A DNA stretch of 58,481 nt from an uncultured Collinsella sp. (GTDB lineage Bacteria; Actinomycetota; Coriobacteriia; Coriobacteriales; Coriobacteriaceae), in assembly GCA_900545665.1 (NCBI GenBank), contig UQZU01000013.1:1-58481 (forward strand), given 5' to 3'. Within the stretch, counting starts at the first letter, position 1. The number at the start of each line of letters is the position of its first letter. A program made the translations under genes and the position numbers. Positions 22,691-32,898 of the stretch are shown here, piece after piece. The notes under the pieces are model-generated. The model did not search any database, was not told where the DNA came from, and saw only the letters and a program-made list of their open reading frames with translations.

Positions 22691-22901
22691 TCTCGATCTG
22701 TAACATCTAGCAGCCATTTTTGATCCTAGATGTTACAGATCGAGATGAAATGCTCAGCGGCGCCCGTTTATCTAAATCTGTAACAACTACTCGGCAAATA
22801 GGGCCCTATCTGTTACAGATTGAGACAAACAGAAGACACCCGAATCGAAAATCTAAATCTGTAACACCAGGCCCACTTTTAGCGGCCAAGATGTTACAGA
22901 T
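22691..22901. repeat. Three tandem hairpins with ATCTGTAACA/TGTTACAGAT arms
   Basis: The first hairpin (22691-22745) has a perfect 19-bp stem; the second (about 22774-22821) and third (about 22855-22901) keep the 10-bp arms with unrelated loops. Each is followed by GAGAnnAAA-type sequence. No gene lies in 22629-22959; this array and the next repeat fill it. Confidence 0.75.
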
Positions 22902-22915
22902 CGAGACAAACCGAG

Positions 22916-22953
22916 AACTACTACAAAGGGGACGGGTACCTTTGTGGTGGTTG
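22916..22953. repeat. ACCACAAAGG-type hairpin, copy 1
   Basis: ACTACAAAGGGGACGGGTAC and the following CCTTTGTGGTGG form a hairpin also found at 23721 and 24587. It sits at the 3' end of the next gene. Confidence 0.65.
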
Positions 22954-22959
22954 CAGTCT

Positions 22960-23631
22960 CTATTTACTTGCCGAACCCGTGCTTCCCGATTCGCCGCTCC
23001 AGGGCATCTCATCCTCGAAGAGCCATATACGGGCAGACCCACTATCGCGTGCAGTCTGCGGGTCGGGCAAGCAGGTCTGTTCATAGGCATCTTGGATACA
23101 CTGACCCATAAAATCGTTGAGCTCGGCCTGGTCGCCCTCCATGACATAGGCTGCATCGCCGGCCATGATGTAAATACCCGGACCCTCATTGCCCTCGTAA
23201 CCCGGATCGTACGAGACATCACATAACTTTGCGCCGTTTGCAGTGTCCAGCTCGATGGAAGAGTGGCATCCGCCAACCATGTCGTTCGCTTTTGCCCGAT
23301 AGGACGCATATCCGTACCAACGCTTAAATGTTTTGCCCTTGAGTAGCTCGGACGCCCTATCGATCAGGCTTGTATCCGTGGTATAGCGCATGGCCCCAAG
23401 CTGAATACTCGGATAATTGCTAATACCCAGCACAACCGGCTGCTCATCAAAATCAACGGTAATGGTCTCGGGCTTGTCGTCGCCGGTCAGAAGTTCGACA
23501 GATTGAGCCACAGGCTTGACCAACGGCTCCGTCACCACAGCAGGTAGAAATGCCATACCGACAGCGCCCGCGCCAACCACAGCGATCGCAAGCGCCAAGA
23601 CAATCAATCCAATACGGGCAGAACGGCTCAC
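22960..23631 (-). CDS. Membrane-anchored hypothetical protein
   Basis: 223 aa from GTG 23631, chosen because GGGG lies 7 bp ahead; a longer in-frame GTG start at 23670 has no ribosome site. A single hydrophobic segment near the N-terminus (IGLIVLALAIAVVGAGAVG) acts as anchor or uncleaved signal. The exported part has about five cysteines and conserved-looking YASYRAKANDMVG, and ends Ser/Gly-rich. It is divergent from another exported single-span protein at 23866 and flanked by the same hairpin family. No function recognised. Confidence 0.65.
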   Translation of the reverse strand: MSRSARIGLIVLALAIAVVGAGAVGMAFLPAVVTEPLVKPVAQSVELLTGDDKPETITVDFDEQPVVLGISNYPSIQLGAMRYTTDTSLIDRASELLKGKTFKRWYGYASYRAKANDMVGGCHSSIELDTANGAKLCDVSYDPGYEGNEGPGIYIMAGDAAYVMEGDQAELNDFMGQCIQDAYEQTCLPDPQTARDSGSARIWLFEDEMPWSGESGSTGSASK

Positions 23632-23720
23632 GGCAAAACACCCCACAATGCAAACCTTCGCCACCTGCACTAATGATACCGCCAGCCAGCACTATTACCA
23701 AAAGAAGCCGCGTGCTCCTC

Positions 23721-23757
23721 ACCACCACAAGGGGGACAGGCACCTTTGTGGTGGTTT
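23721..23757. repeat. ACCACAAAGG-type hairpin, copy 2
   Basis: ACCACCACAAGGGGGACAGG then CACCTTTGTGGTGGT; followed by TTTTCGAC, as in copy 3. It lies between two divergent genes. Confidence 0.65.
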
Positions 23758-23865
23758 TCGACGCTAACGGTCGACCATCTCGCGCCATGAGATTAAACTT
23801 GAATTGTTCTCTGAACATATCCATTTCTGCCTATCCTCAACAGATCTTTGTCTCGAGGAGCGCAT

Positions 23866-24534
23866 ATGAAGCCGTCTCATTCCACCGGTCGCAACGTCAT
23901 CGCCATTCTCGCCATACCCATCGTGATGCTCTTCCTTATCGTCATCACGCCCTTTTCTTTTGGTATCGCCTCGCCCTTCGATCTTTGCGGGATGATCGAC
24001 GCCGGCTCGCGTGCCACCTCGCTCTCCTTTGTCTGCCGTGGCGTGTTCTACGAATATGCAATTCCCACCGGAAGTTGGCAGTCCAAGTTACCGTTGCTCG
24101 GCAAGGTCGACGGATGCTCCCCCCATTTCTGCCTTGAACCTCAGGCGCTAAACTATCTGATCGACGACCAGCCACTCGACTCCATCACCCTCGCCTACGA
24201 CTACGCACCAAACACCGATGAGCGCCACATGAACCAAGTCCTCGACAAGCTGCTTGGACAGTGCGGGCTCACCGCGGAAGCCGGTCGAACCATCTATAGC
24301 AACCGGAAATTAAAGCGAACAGAACTCCGCCGTGTCGGAAAAATCAAAGGGCGAAACGGGGCCGCCTACTGGGATGCCTGGGCAACACGCGACAAGAGCG
24401 AATTCGGACACAGCACCTATATGGTCACTGTCTACACCAAAGACGGAATTAAGGACAATGTTGACGATTTCGCGTCATCCAAACTCGGCATCCCCAAAAC
24501 AACCAAACCCGCCAGCCCGGATGAAATTCTGTAG
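23866..24534 (+). CDS. Exported single-span hypothetical protein
   Basis: 222 aa starting MKPSHSTGRN after a GAGGAG site 5 bp upstream. A hydrophobic N-terminal segment (VIAILAIPIVMLFLIVITPF) is followed by an exported domain with cysteines (FDLCGM, FVCRG, DGCSPHFCLE, GQCGL) that could form disulphides. The overall plan matches the divergent neighbour: N-terminal anchor, about 200 aa, and a YWDAWATRDKSEF segment comparable to YGYASYRAKANDM. They may be distant paralogues. Function unknown. Confidence 0.65.
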   Translation: MKPSHSTGRNVIAILAIPIVMLFLIVITPFSFGIASPFDLCGMIDAGSRATSLSFVCRGVFYEYAIPTGSWQSKLPLLGKVDGCSPHFCLEPQALNYLIDDQPLDSITLAYDYAPNTDERHMNQVLDKLLGQCGLTAEAGRTIYSNRKLKRTELRRVGKIKGRNGAAYWDAWATRDKSEFGHSTYMVTVYTKDGIKDNVDDFASSKLGIPKTTKPASPDEIL

Positions 24535-24586
24535 AGCCGCCCATTAACATACCGCTCAACAACCACAACAACATCGAGCTCGTTCC

Positions 24587-24624
24587 CCACCGCCACAAAG
24601 GCGCCTGTCCCCTTTGTGGTGGTT
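24587..24624. repeat. ACCACAAAGG-type hairpin, copy 3
   Basis: CCACCGCCACAAAGGCGCCT then GTCCCCTTTGTGGTGG, in the opposite internal orientation to copy 2. Sequence TTTTCGAC follows. Confidence 0.65.
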
Positions 24625-24718
24625 TTCGACAAAAAGAAGCCGCCCCATTAACAGAGGCGGCATCAAGCAAGTCTATTTATTAGCGTCCCTCAAGACCCAA
24701 CGAGAATGCAGAAATGTA

Positions 24719-24792
24719 GTCCGGGGCTTACCCTTTCCCGAACGCGACCCTCGCGAAGCGCGTGAGCGGGCGGGAAAGGGTAAGCCCCGGAC
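24719..24792. repeat. Long perfect hairpin after the aconitase-family gene
   Basis: Arms 24719-24740 and 24771-24792 are a perfect 22-bp inverted repeat (GTCCGGGGCTTACCCTTTCC...). The loop is 30 nt. It lies 15 bp after the stop of the minus-strand gene and has no T-run. Part of the arm (CCGGGGCTTACCCT) also appears at 4922-4935. Confidence 0.75.
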
Positions 24793-24807
24793 GGACAATT
24801 AAGTGCG

Positions 24808-27108
24808 TTACTCGGCAGCGACCTTGAACTTGTTGTAGTTGATCAGGCAACCGGCCTTGACGATGGCACGCTCCTCGGCAGTCATATCGGAAATGTAGAG
24901 CTCAATCTGCTCGACCGCACCGTCGGCACGCACCACGTAGGCGGCGATGTCCTTCAGGTCGCCATCGAGCGCGGCACGGATACCCGGCACGAAGACGTAA
25001 TCGCCCACCTCAAAGTTGGGCTCGGCCTCCATCTGGAAGGGCACCATGCCCCAGTTCATCACGTTGGAGCGATAGCGCTTGGTGGCGTACTCGTGGACGA
25101 TGTTGGCCAAGCCGCCAATCACGCGCTGACAGCTCGCGGCCTGCTCGCGGGCAGAACCGTCACCGGGCTTCTTGGCATAGAGCATAGAGCCGTACTCGGT
25201 CGCCTTGGCATCGACCGCGACACCCGCGCCGGCCAGCGCCTCAAACACGCCGGCAAGTTCGGCATCGAGCGCCGCCAGGTCGCCCGCGGCCTCGCCGGCC
25301 ACGCGACGCTTCTCCACGGCGTCGACCTCCTTGGAACGACCGACGTAGGCCGGATCGCGGCGGCTGAGCGTAAACTCGGCCAGACCCAGCGGGTTGGAGC
25401 GGAAGGAGCTCGTCTCGCCCGAGGGAATGAGCTCGTCGGTCGTGGTGACCGGGTCCATGATCTTGGAGCACACCTTGAGCAGGATGTCGTCGCCGAGGGG
25501 CTCCATCGCGGGCCACGGCTTGATGTTGGGGCCTTCGACCAGCTCGTCGGCAGGCTCCGCCTTGCCAAAGCCCCAGTACACGCGCTTTTTGTACGGCGCA
25601 TCGTCAAAGGTGTACTCGCAGGCCTCGTCCCAAGTGTCTTCGGGCAGGTCGGTCGCCGACGTCAGGACGCCGCCGTTGGCAGCTGTCGCCGCAATGGAGC
25701 GGGCATCCATCAGGGCCACGGCGCTCAGCTGGCCATTACCCGGCTTGGAACCCTCGCGGTTGGGGAAATTGCGCGTGGTGTGGCGGATGGACAGGCCGTT
25801 GTTGGCAGGCGTGTCGCCGGCGCCGAAGCACGGGCCGCAGAACGCCGTGCGAACGATCGCACCGGCCTCCATGAGATCGTAGATATAGCCGCGGCGCGTA
25901 AGCTCGAGTGCCACGGGCTGGCTCGTGGGATAGACCGACAGCGAGAACTCGCCGCAGCCGGTGTTGGCACCCTTGAGCACGCGAGCAGCCTGGACCACGG
26001 AATCGTAATTGCCGCCCGAGCAGCCGGCGATGACGCCCTGCTGCACGTGCAGCTTACCGTCGACGATCTTGTCGAGCAGGCTAAAGTGCGTCTTGCCCTC
26101 GCCAATCTTGGCGGCCTCGAGCTCGACCTCATGCAGGATGTCCTCGAGGTTCTCGTTGAGCTCATCGATCTCAAAGCCGTTGGAAGGATGGAACGGCAGG
26201 GCGATCATGGGCTTGATGCTCGACAGATCGACCTCGACACAGCCGTCGTAGTAGGCGACATCGGCGGGCTTGAGCTCGCGGTAGTCGTCGCCGCGGCCGT
26301 GCATGGCCAAAAACGCGTGCGTGTCCTCGTCGGTGGCCCAGATGCTCGACAGGCAGGTGGTCTCGGTAGTCATGACGTCGACGCCGTTGCGGTAGTCAGT
26401 CGTCATGCTCGCGATGCCGGGGCCCACAAACTCCATGACCTTGTTCTTAACGTAGCCCTTGGCAAAGACGGCACGGATGATGGCGAGCGCCACGTCGTGC
26501 GGGCCGACGCCGGGGCGCGGGGCGCCCGTGAGGTAGATGGCGACAACGCCGGGATAGGCGACATCGTAGGTGTCACGCAGCAGCTGCTTGGCCAGCTCCC
26601 CGCCGCCCTCGCCCACGGCCATGGTGCCCAGGGCGCCGTAGCGGGTGTGCGAGTCGGAGCCCAAGATCATCTTGCCGCAGCCGGCAAAGTTCTCACGCAT
26701 AAAGGAGTGGATGACGGCGATGTGCGGCGGAACGAAGATGCCGCCGTACTTTTTGGCAGCCGAGAGACCGAAGACGTGGTCGTCCTCGTTGATGGTACCG
26801 CCCACAGCACACAGCGAGTTGTGGCAGTTAGTGAGCACGTAGGGCAGCGGGAACTGCTCCATGCCCGAGGCGCGCGCCGTCTGGATGATGCCGACAAAGG
26901 TGATGTCGTGGCTCGCCATGGCGTCGAAGCGAATCTTGAGCGCCTCGGGGTCGCCGGACGTATTGTGTGCCTGGAGGATCGAATACGCGATGGTGCCGCG
27001 CTTGGCATCCTCGGGCGTCTGCGTAATGCCGCGCTCGGCAGCCTCGGCCGCAGGCACAACCTCGCTGCCGCCGCGCAGGTAGATGCCGTCCTCGTACAGC
27101 TTGACCAT
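24808..27108 (-). CDS. Aconitase-family hydratase (YbhJ-like)
   Basis: Fe-S hydro-lyase family protein of 766 aa. Cluster-ligand cysteines are recognisable in IAGCSGGNYDS and FCGPCFGAGD, and substrate-loop segments in GSDSHTRYGALGT and NFPNREGSKPGNGQ. The swivel domain at the C-terminus contains YRSNVMNWGMVPF. The length matches E. coli YbhJ rather than AcnA (about 890) or LeuC (about 470). Start 27108 (MVKLYEDGIY) has GGGAG 5 bp ahead; an upstream GTG at 27210 lacks a site. Whether it makes citrate/isocitrate or another hydroxyacid cannot be told. It appears monocistronic and is bounded by repeats. Confidence 0.82.
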   Translation of the reverse strand: MVKLYEDGIYLRGGSEVVPAAEAAERGITQTPEDAKRGTIAYSILQAHNTSGDPEALKIRFDAMASHDITFVGIIQTARASGMEQFPLPYVLTNCHNSLCAVGGTINEDDHVFGLSAAKKYGGIFVPPHIAVIHSFMRENFAGCGKMILGSDSHTRYGALGTMAVGEGGGELAKQLLRDTYDVAYPGVVAIYLTGAPRPGVGPHDVALAIIRAVFAKGYVKNKVMEFVGPGIASMTTDYRNGVDVMTTETTCLSSIWATDEDTHAFLAMHGRGDDYRELKPADVAYYDGCVEVDLSSIKPMIALPFHPSNGFEIDELNENLEDILHEVELEAAKIGEGKTHFSLLDKIVDGKLHVQQGVIAGCSGGNYDSVVQAARVLKGANTGCGEFSLSVYPTSQPVALELTRRGYIYDLMEAGAIVRTAFCGPCFGAGDTPANNGLSIRHTTRNFPNREGSKPGNGQLSAVALMDARSIAATAANGGVLTSATDLPEDTWDEACEYTFDDAPYKKRVYWGFGKAEPADELVEGPNIKPWPAMEPLGDDILLKVCSKIMDPVTTTDELIPSGETSSFRSNPLGLAEFTLSRRDPAYVGRSKEVDAVEKRRVAGEAAGDLAALDAELAGVFEALAGAGVAVDAKATEYGSMLYAKKPGDGSAREQAASCQRVIGGLANIVHEYATKRYRSNVMNWGMVPFQMEAEPNFEVGDYVFVPGIRAALDGDLKDIAAYVVRADGAVEQIELYISDMTAEERAIVKAGCLINYNKFKVAAE

Positions 27109-27281
27109 ACTGTCTCCCACTCTGCCCGAAAGGCTCGGGCGCATAGCATACATTCGTTCAATATCGTGCCATAGAACGGTTGCGAGTGGGTTACGAATCT
27201 GCACGTTCACTTTATCTCAGTAAAGTAAAGGACGAGCCCGGTGTGGGCCGGCAGATTTGGTGCAAGAGTGTCCCTTTCGAC

Positions 27282-27368
27282 TAGTCATTTAAGAACGTCC
27301 CCCATGACTACCGTCGTTTAAGAACGTCCCCCATGACTACCGTCGTTTAAGAACGTCCCCAATGACTA
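27282..27368 (+). repeat. Three tandem 27-29-bp repeats (GTCATTTAAGAACGTCCCC family)
   Basis: TTTAAGAACGTCCCC with flanking AGTCATT/ATGACTA-type arms occurs at 27282-27310, 27313-27339 and 27342-27368, a period of about 29-30 bp. Related single copies occur at 47059-47113, 49042 and 55095. No gene is seen between 27109 and 27560. Confidence 0.75.
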
Positions 27369-27410
27369 CCCAATGACTACCGCGGGCCATGGCAACGCCG
27401 ATGTTTTGGC

Positions 27411-27558
27411 GCAGACAGCGAAAGCCCGCCAGAGCGAGCAAGGTGCCTTGAAACAAGGCGGCATTGACCTTCTGGTCATGCCGCCGAAGTTGAAAGGCAG
27501 ATTGCCGCTCTGGCGGGCTTGCAGCGTCGACCGGTCCGCCGTTCGTTAGAACGGCGGA
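27411..27558. ncRNA. Candidate structured RNA element, copy 1
   Basis: Outer helix 27422-27436 with 27506-27520 (15 bp, perfect), apical helix 27457-27464 with 27478-27485 closed by GACC-UUCU-GGUC, and an end hairpin TCCGCCGTTC/GAACGGCGGA (27535-27558). It begins 2 bp from the hspR stop. Two further copies with the same fold but different paired bases lie at 47139 and 49099. The transcribed strand is unknown; in all three copies it follows a minus-strand gene. Confidence 0.55.
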
Positions 27559-27560
27559 AC

Positions 27561-27977
27561 CTACAAATCCCCTCCGGCGCCCAAAAGCTTGCGCATGACT
27601 TGCTCGGGGTTGACCGAGCCATCGCGCGGAGCCAGGGCGGTGATCTTCTTCTGCATCTTGTACTCGTGCAGCTCGTCCTCGAGCTGGCGCACGCGGGCAC
27701 GGAGTTTTTCGTTCTCGCGCTCGCGCTCCTCGGCACGCTCCTTCATGTCGAGGATGCGCACCACGCCGGCAAGGTTGATGCCCTCGTCGGTCAGTTGGTT
27801 GATGAGCTCCAGGCGCTCGATATCGGCGCGCGAATACAGACGCGTGTTGCCGCCCGAGCGCTGGGGGTTCACCAGGCCCTTGGACTCGTAGACGCGCAGA
27901 GTCTGCGGATGCATGCCGGTCAGCTCGGCCGCCACGCTGATCATGTACAGCGGTTTGTTCCTATTGTCCTCGGCCAT
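27561..27977 (-). CDS. hspR: Heat-shock repressor HspR (MerR family)
   Basis: 138 aa. The N-terminal MerR helix-turn-helix reads YMISVAAELTGMHPQTLRVYESKGLV followed by NTRLYSRADIERL, the HspR signature. A coiled coil (about 80-112, AEERERENEKLRARVRQL) mediates dimerisation. In actinobacteria HspR represses the dnaK operon and clpB, with DnaK as co-repressor. Its position as the last gene of the dnaK-grpE-dnaJ cluster fits this. Candidate operators are the shared 27-bp palindromes at 31966 and 22602, which differ from the classic CTTGAGT-N7-ACTCAAG box. Confidence 0.92.
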   Translation of the reverse strand: MAEDNRNKPLYMISVAAELTGMHPQTLRVYESKGLVNPQRSGGNTRLYSRADIERLELINQLTDEGINLAGVVRILDMKERAEERERENEKLRARVRQLEDELHEYKMQKKITALAPRDGSVNPEQVMRKLLGAGGDL

Positions 27978-28049
27978 GCTACCTGACCCCTTTCCGTCTC
28001 GTTATCGTCCATCATAAGCCCGCGGGCGCGGGCGTGCGCCACGACCGCC

Positions 28050-29009
28050 CTAGTACGTCGCCTTGTAACGGTTTACTTTCTCGCGGTAGTCGCGCGTGTC
28101 GGCCTCGCGCAGCTTGGTCATGGCATCGCGCTCGTCGTCGAACAGGTTCGTGGGGACCTGCACCTTGATCTCGACAAGTAGCGCGCCTGTGCGGCCACGG
28201 TGCTTAACATCGGGCGCGCCCATCTCCTTAAAGCGGAACTTTTTGCCCGTCTGGGTGCCCGCCGGTACCTTCAGACGAACCGTCGCCCCGCCGGGCGTGG
28301 GCACGTCCACCGTGCAGCCGAGCGCCGCCTCGTAGACCGAGACCGGTACCTCCATGGTCACGTCGGCACCTTTGCGCTTAAACAGCGGGTGCTCCTCCAC
28401 GTGCGTGGTCACGACCAGGTCGCCGCGCTCGCCGCCGGCAACGCCGTACTCGCCGCGACGCTTGTAGCGCAGCTTGCCGCCGTCGACCGCGCCCGCAGGC
28501 ACCGAGACCGTAATGGTCTGCTGCTCGCCTGTCGAGGGAATGCGGTAGGTAACCTTGTGCGTCACGCCGCGGAACGCGTCCTCGGCCGTCACATCGACGG
28601 TCAGCGACAGGTCGCCGCCCTTGCGAGCACGGCTGCGGCCCGCTCCGGCATTACCCGCGGCCCCGGCAAAGCCCGAGCCCCAATCGCTGCCCCAGGCGCC
28701 GTTACCGCTAAAGATGCTGTCGAAGATATCGCCCCAGCCGCTCGCGCCGGCACCGGCGCCGTAGCCACCGCTATACGCGCCGCCCGCGCCCGGCATGCCG
28801 CCGAACATGAGCATCTGGTCGTACTCTTTGCGCTTCTTCTCGTCCGAAAGCGTCTCGTAGGCCTCGCTAATCTCCTTGAACTTGGCCTCGTCGCCGCCGG
28901 CATCGGGGTGATATTTTTGCGCGAGCTTGCGAAACGCGCTCTTGATCTCTTTGTCGGAGGCGCTCTTGGATACGCCCAGGATGTCATAGAAGGTTTTGCC
29001 TGCAGCCAT
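28050..29009 (-). CDS. dnaJ: DnaJ-type co-chaperone without zinc fingers
   Basis: 319 aa. The J-domain (1-70) has HPD at residues 34-36. A Gly/Ala-rich linker (about 70-125) leads straight to the C-terminal substrate-binding domains (SVPAGAVDGGKLRYKRRGEYG). The four CXXCXGXG zinc repeats of canonical DnaJ are absent, so it is a class II, CbpA-like J-protein. It stimulates DnaK ATPase and delivers substrates. Start 29009 (MAAGKTF) follows AGGAGCTACG. It lies between grpE and hspR in the operon. A canonical DnaJ may be elsewhere in the genome. Confidence 0.9.
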   Translation of the reverse strand: MAAGKTFYDILGVSKSASDKEIKSAFRKLAQKYHPDAGGDEAKFKEISEAYETLSDEKKRKEYDQMLMFGGMPGAGGAYSGGYGAGAGASGWGDIFDSIFSGNGAWGSDWGSGFAGAAGNAGAGRSRARKGGDLSLTVDVTAEDAFRGVTHKVTYRIPSTGEQQTITVSVPAGAVDGGKLRYKRRGEYGVAGGERGDLVVTTHVEEHPLFKRKGADVTMEVPVSVYEAALGCTVDVPTPGGATVRLKVPAGTQTGKKFRFKEMGAPDVKHRGRTGALLVEIKVQVPTNLFDDERDAMTKLREADTRDYREKVNRYKATY

Positions 29010-29082
29010 CGTAGCTCCTCTCCTGTTACGTCCGCCGTCCATGCAGACGACGGCTCGTGCTTTCATATGGCACTAGGCCAGA

Positions 29083-29112
29083 AAGGGCCCCGGGTGTTGC
29101 CCCGGGGCCCTT
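29083..29112. other. Strong hairpin between grpE and dnaJ
   Basis: AAGGGCCCCGGG pairs with CCCGGGGCCCTT across a 6-nt loop. It begins 5 bp after the grpE stop. Only TTTC follows on the minus strand, so partial termination or mRNA stabilisation is more likely than complete termination. Confidence 0.65.
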
Positions 29113-29117
29113 CTCAA

Positions 29118-29960
29118 TTACTCCTCGGTGCTCTCGGCCGTATCGGCCGCGGCATCCTCGGGCGCCGCTTCGGGCTCCGGTGCGGGGCGCTTCTCGCCAC
29201 CGTAGGTCACCGTCACCATCGCGGAGCGCAGGATGCGATCCGCCATGCGGTAGCCCTTCTGGTACACGTCGTTGACGGTCTCGTCGTACTGCGATGCGTC
29301 CTCGACGCGACCCACAGCCTGATGCTCAAGCGGATCAAACGCCTCGCCCTTGGGGTCGATGGGCTCAACGCCCTCGTGCGCAAACACATCGAGCAGCTTG
29401 GCATGTACCGCGTCAACGCCATCGACGAACTGCTTAAAGTCGTCGGTAAGCTCTTGGCTGCGGGCATGGTCGATCGCGCGCTCGATATCGTCAATCACCG
29501 GCAACAGCGCGGTGACAAGCTTCTCGGTCGCGCGCTCGCGCTCGGCAAGGCGCTCGTTGGCGGTGCGACGACGGAAGTTCTCCCAGTCGGCCTGCAGGCG
29601 GGCGGTGCGCTCGGTAGCGTCCTTCGCCTTGTCCTCGGCGGCCTTCTGAGCCTCTGCCGCAGCATCAAGCTCGTTGCGCACGTCGGTAAGCTCCTTCTGA
29701 GCCTGCTCGAACTTAAGCTTAAAGTCGTTGTCGGCGGCTTCCTCACCGGCGCGGATAGCGGCTTCCACCATCTCGTCCTCGGTCATCGTCGCCTCCTTGT
29801 TGGAATCCTCTACCTGGTTCTCGGCAGCCTCGGCGGCCTCGGCCTCGTTGGCCTCGGTATCGTCGACGGCCTCTACGGGAATCTTCACGTCCTTCTCCTC
29901 AGAGTCAACGGGGGCGGCGCCAGCGGCAGCCGCCTCCGTGCGAGCTTTACGGGCGGACAT
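29118..29960 (-). CDS. grpE: Nucleotide exchange factor GrpE
   Basis: Releases ADP from DnaK, 280 aa, longer than the usual ~200 because of an acidic Ala/Glu-rich N-terminal extension (about 1-80) and an acidic tail. The core has a long coiled coil (80-140), WENFRRRTANERL and the beta-domain signature with EFDP-type GEAFDPLEHQAV and GYRMADRILRSAMVTV. It begins 2 bp after the dnaK stop and is therefore translationally coupled. A strong hairpin separates it from dnaJ. Confidence 0.94.
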   Translation of the reverse strand: MSARKARTEAAAAGAAPVDSEEKDVKIPVEAVDDTEANEAEAAEAAENQVEDSNKEATMTEDEMVEAAIRAGEEAADNDFKLKFEQAQKELTDVRNELDAAAEAQKAAEDKAKDATERTARLQADWENFRRRTANERLAERERATEKLVTALLPVIDDIERAIDHARSQELTDDFKQFVDGVDAVHAKLLDVFAHEGVEPIDPKGEAFDPLEHQAVGRVEDASQYDETVNDVYQKGYRMADRILRSAMVTVTYGGEKRPAPEPEAAPEDAAADTAESTEE

Positions 29961-29962
29961 GA

Positions 29963-31855
<1,893 letters not shown>

Positions 31856-31965
31856 TAGAAATTCCCTCTCTCTTGTGCGTTTACACCGACTCGGCGGTCT
31901 GCCGAGCGGTGTTTCGGCTTGTCTTTCAGGATGTAGTGTATCCCCTTATGGGCCGGAATATACAA

Positions 31966-31992
31966 AATCTAAGTCAATTCATATAAGATTTC
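31966..31992. promoter_or_regulatory. Shared heat-shock operator-like sequence upstream of dnaK
   Basis: AAATCT-15-AGATTT with the same internal TAAGTC and ATATA as at 22602-22628, in identical spacing. TATATT follows 2 bp after it on the minus strand as a possible -10. Confidence 0.65.
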
Positions 31993-32118
31993 TTATTGCC
32001 GAGAGTTTAGGTTCTTAAATGCGCAGGTAGATGCGCTGATTGAGTTCTCGGCAAATCTATCGAGATCTATGTAGAGATGGCTGAGGCTTGGGTCTGGAAC
32101 CCCTCGGGATGGCCCTGC

Positions 32119-32288
32119 GGAAAGCAAATCCCGGTTTGAGCGTGAATTCCGGGCTGCAGTTTCCGCAACCAAGGCCCTCGGGAAAATAGATCCCAGTCTG
32201 AGTGTGGATTCTGGGTCGCAGTTTCCGCCAGAGGGCTCGACCGGAAAGCGCGACCCGTTTTGGACGCCAATTCTGGGTTGCGCTTTCC
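32119..32288. repeat. Three 46-bp palindromes with 62-bp period
   Basis: Elements at 32119-32164, 32181-32226 and 32243-32288 each begin GGAAA and end TTTCC, with an inverted CCCGG/CCGGG-type centre, and are separated by 16-bp spacers. The same 46-bp design is at 8779-8824. The 31993-32423 gap contains no convincing gene. Confidence 0.75.
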
Positions 32289-32423
32289 AAAAGCTCGCTC
32301 AATAGCTCAATATCTCAAGTCACCTTTAGCTAACATTTGCGCAGCTCAACGGCCCCACCTGCGCGTTTTTTAGTAAACCTTGGCATACTCGGCGAACGGT
32401 ATGAAGATGCCGGCCAGAGGGTA

Positions 32424-32451
32424 TTGCAAACGGTCGCTCCCGTGGTATGTT
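32424..32451 (+). promoter_or_regulatory. Putative promoter of the ferredoxin gene
   Basis: TTGCAA (32424-32429) and TATGTT (32446-32451) with a 16-bp spacer, about 60 bp before the ATG. Confidence 0.4.
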
Positions 32452-32512
32452 TTTGCCCGAATCAAACCGGCGCGCATCGCCTGTAGCGTCGGTCAACAGA
32501 GAGGAAACTACC

Positions 32513-32698
32513 ATGGCTCATCCCGTAATTGATGCCGACGAGTGCATCGCTTGTGGCGTTTGCGTCGACTCCTGCCCCGCTGGCGTTCTGGAGCTCCAGG
32601 ACGTCGCTACCGTCGCTGACGAGGACTCCTGCGTCGCCTGTGGCGCTTGCCAGGACGCTTGCCCCGCTGGCGCGATCACCGAGATCGTCGAGGAGTAA
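32513..32698 (+). CDS. 2[4Fe-4S] ferredoxin
   Basis: Small electron carrier of 61 aa, start MAHPVIDADE preceded by GAGAGGAAACTACC. Two cluster motifs are complete: CIACGVCVDSCP and CVACGACQDACP. The acidic surface and length are typical of clostridial-type ferredoxins that serve pyruvate:ferredoxin oxidoreductase, hydrogenases and similar low-potential enzymes. It has its own promoter-like sequence and terminator, so it is probably monocistronic. Confidence 0.95.
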   Translation: MAHPVIDADECIACGVCVDSCPAGVLELQDVATVADEDSCVACGACQDACPAGAITEIVEE

Positions 32699-32740
32699 CA
32701 ACTCCCCACTTGCACACTCAAAAGTACACCGTGCACAAAA

Positions 32741-32776
32741 AAGGAGGCTTCCGCATCGCCGCGGAGGCCTCCTTTT
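32741..32776 (+). terminator. Terminator after the ferredoxin gene
   Basis: AAGGAGGC..CCGC pairs with GCGG..GCCTCCTT followed by TTGC; an A-run precedes it, so it could act in both directions. Confidence 0.75.
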
Positions 32777-32814
32777 GCATGTGTGGGCAGCTAATTTGGA
32801 GCGGGACCCTTGGC

Positions 32815-32882
32815 AGTTGCGGTGGAATAGTTCCTGTTTTATGGCTTAGATGCCGATTTTAGGAACTATTTCACCGCAACTT
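32815..32882. repeat. 68-bp palindromic element, copy C
   Basis: Begins AGTTGCGGTGGAATAGTTCC and ends with the inverse. Lies 16 bp after the niaR stop, between convergent genes. Confidence 0.8.
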
Positions 32883-32898
32883 ATAGATGCAGCGTCGG

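Noticed and set aside
22691..22901. CRISPR-like regular repeats
   Set aside because: The repeated 10-mer appears as inverted arm pairs with 25-35 nt loops, units are irregularly spaced, and there are no cas genes.
27381..27550. A plus-strand frame of about 58 codons across structured element copy 1
   Set aside because: The frame is interrupted by stops in the other two copies, while the base pairing is preserved, so structure and not coding is conserved.
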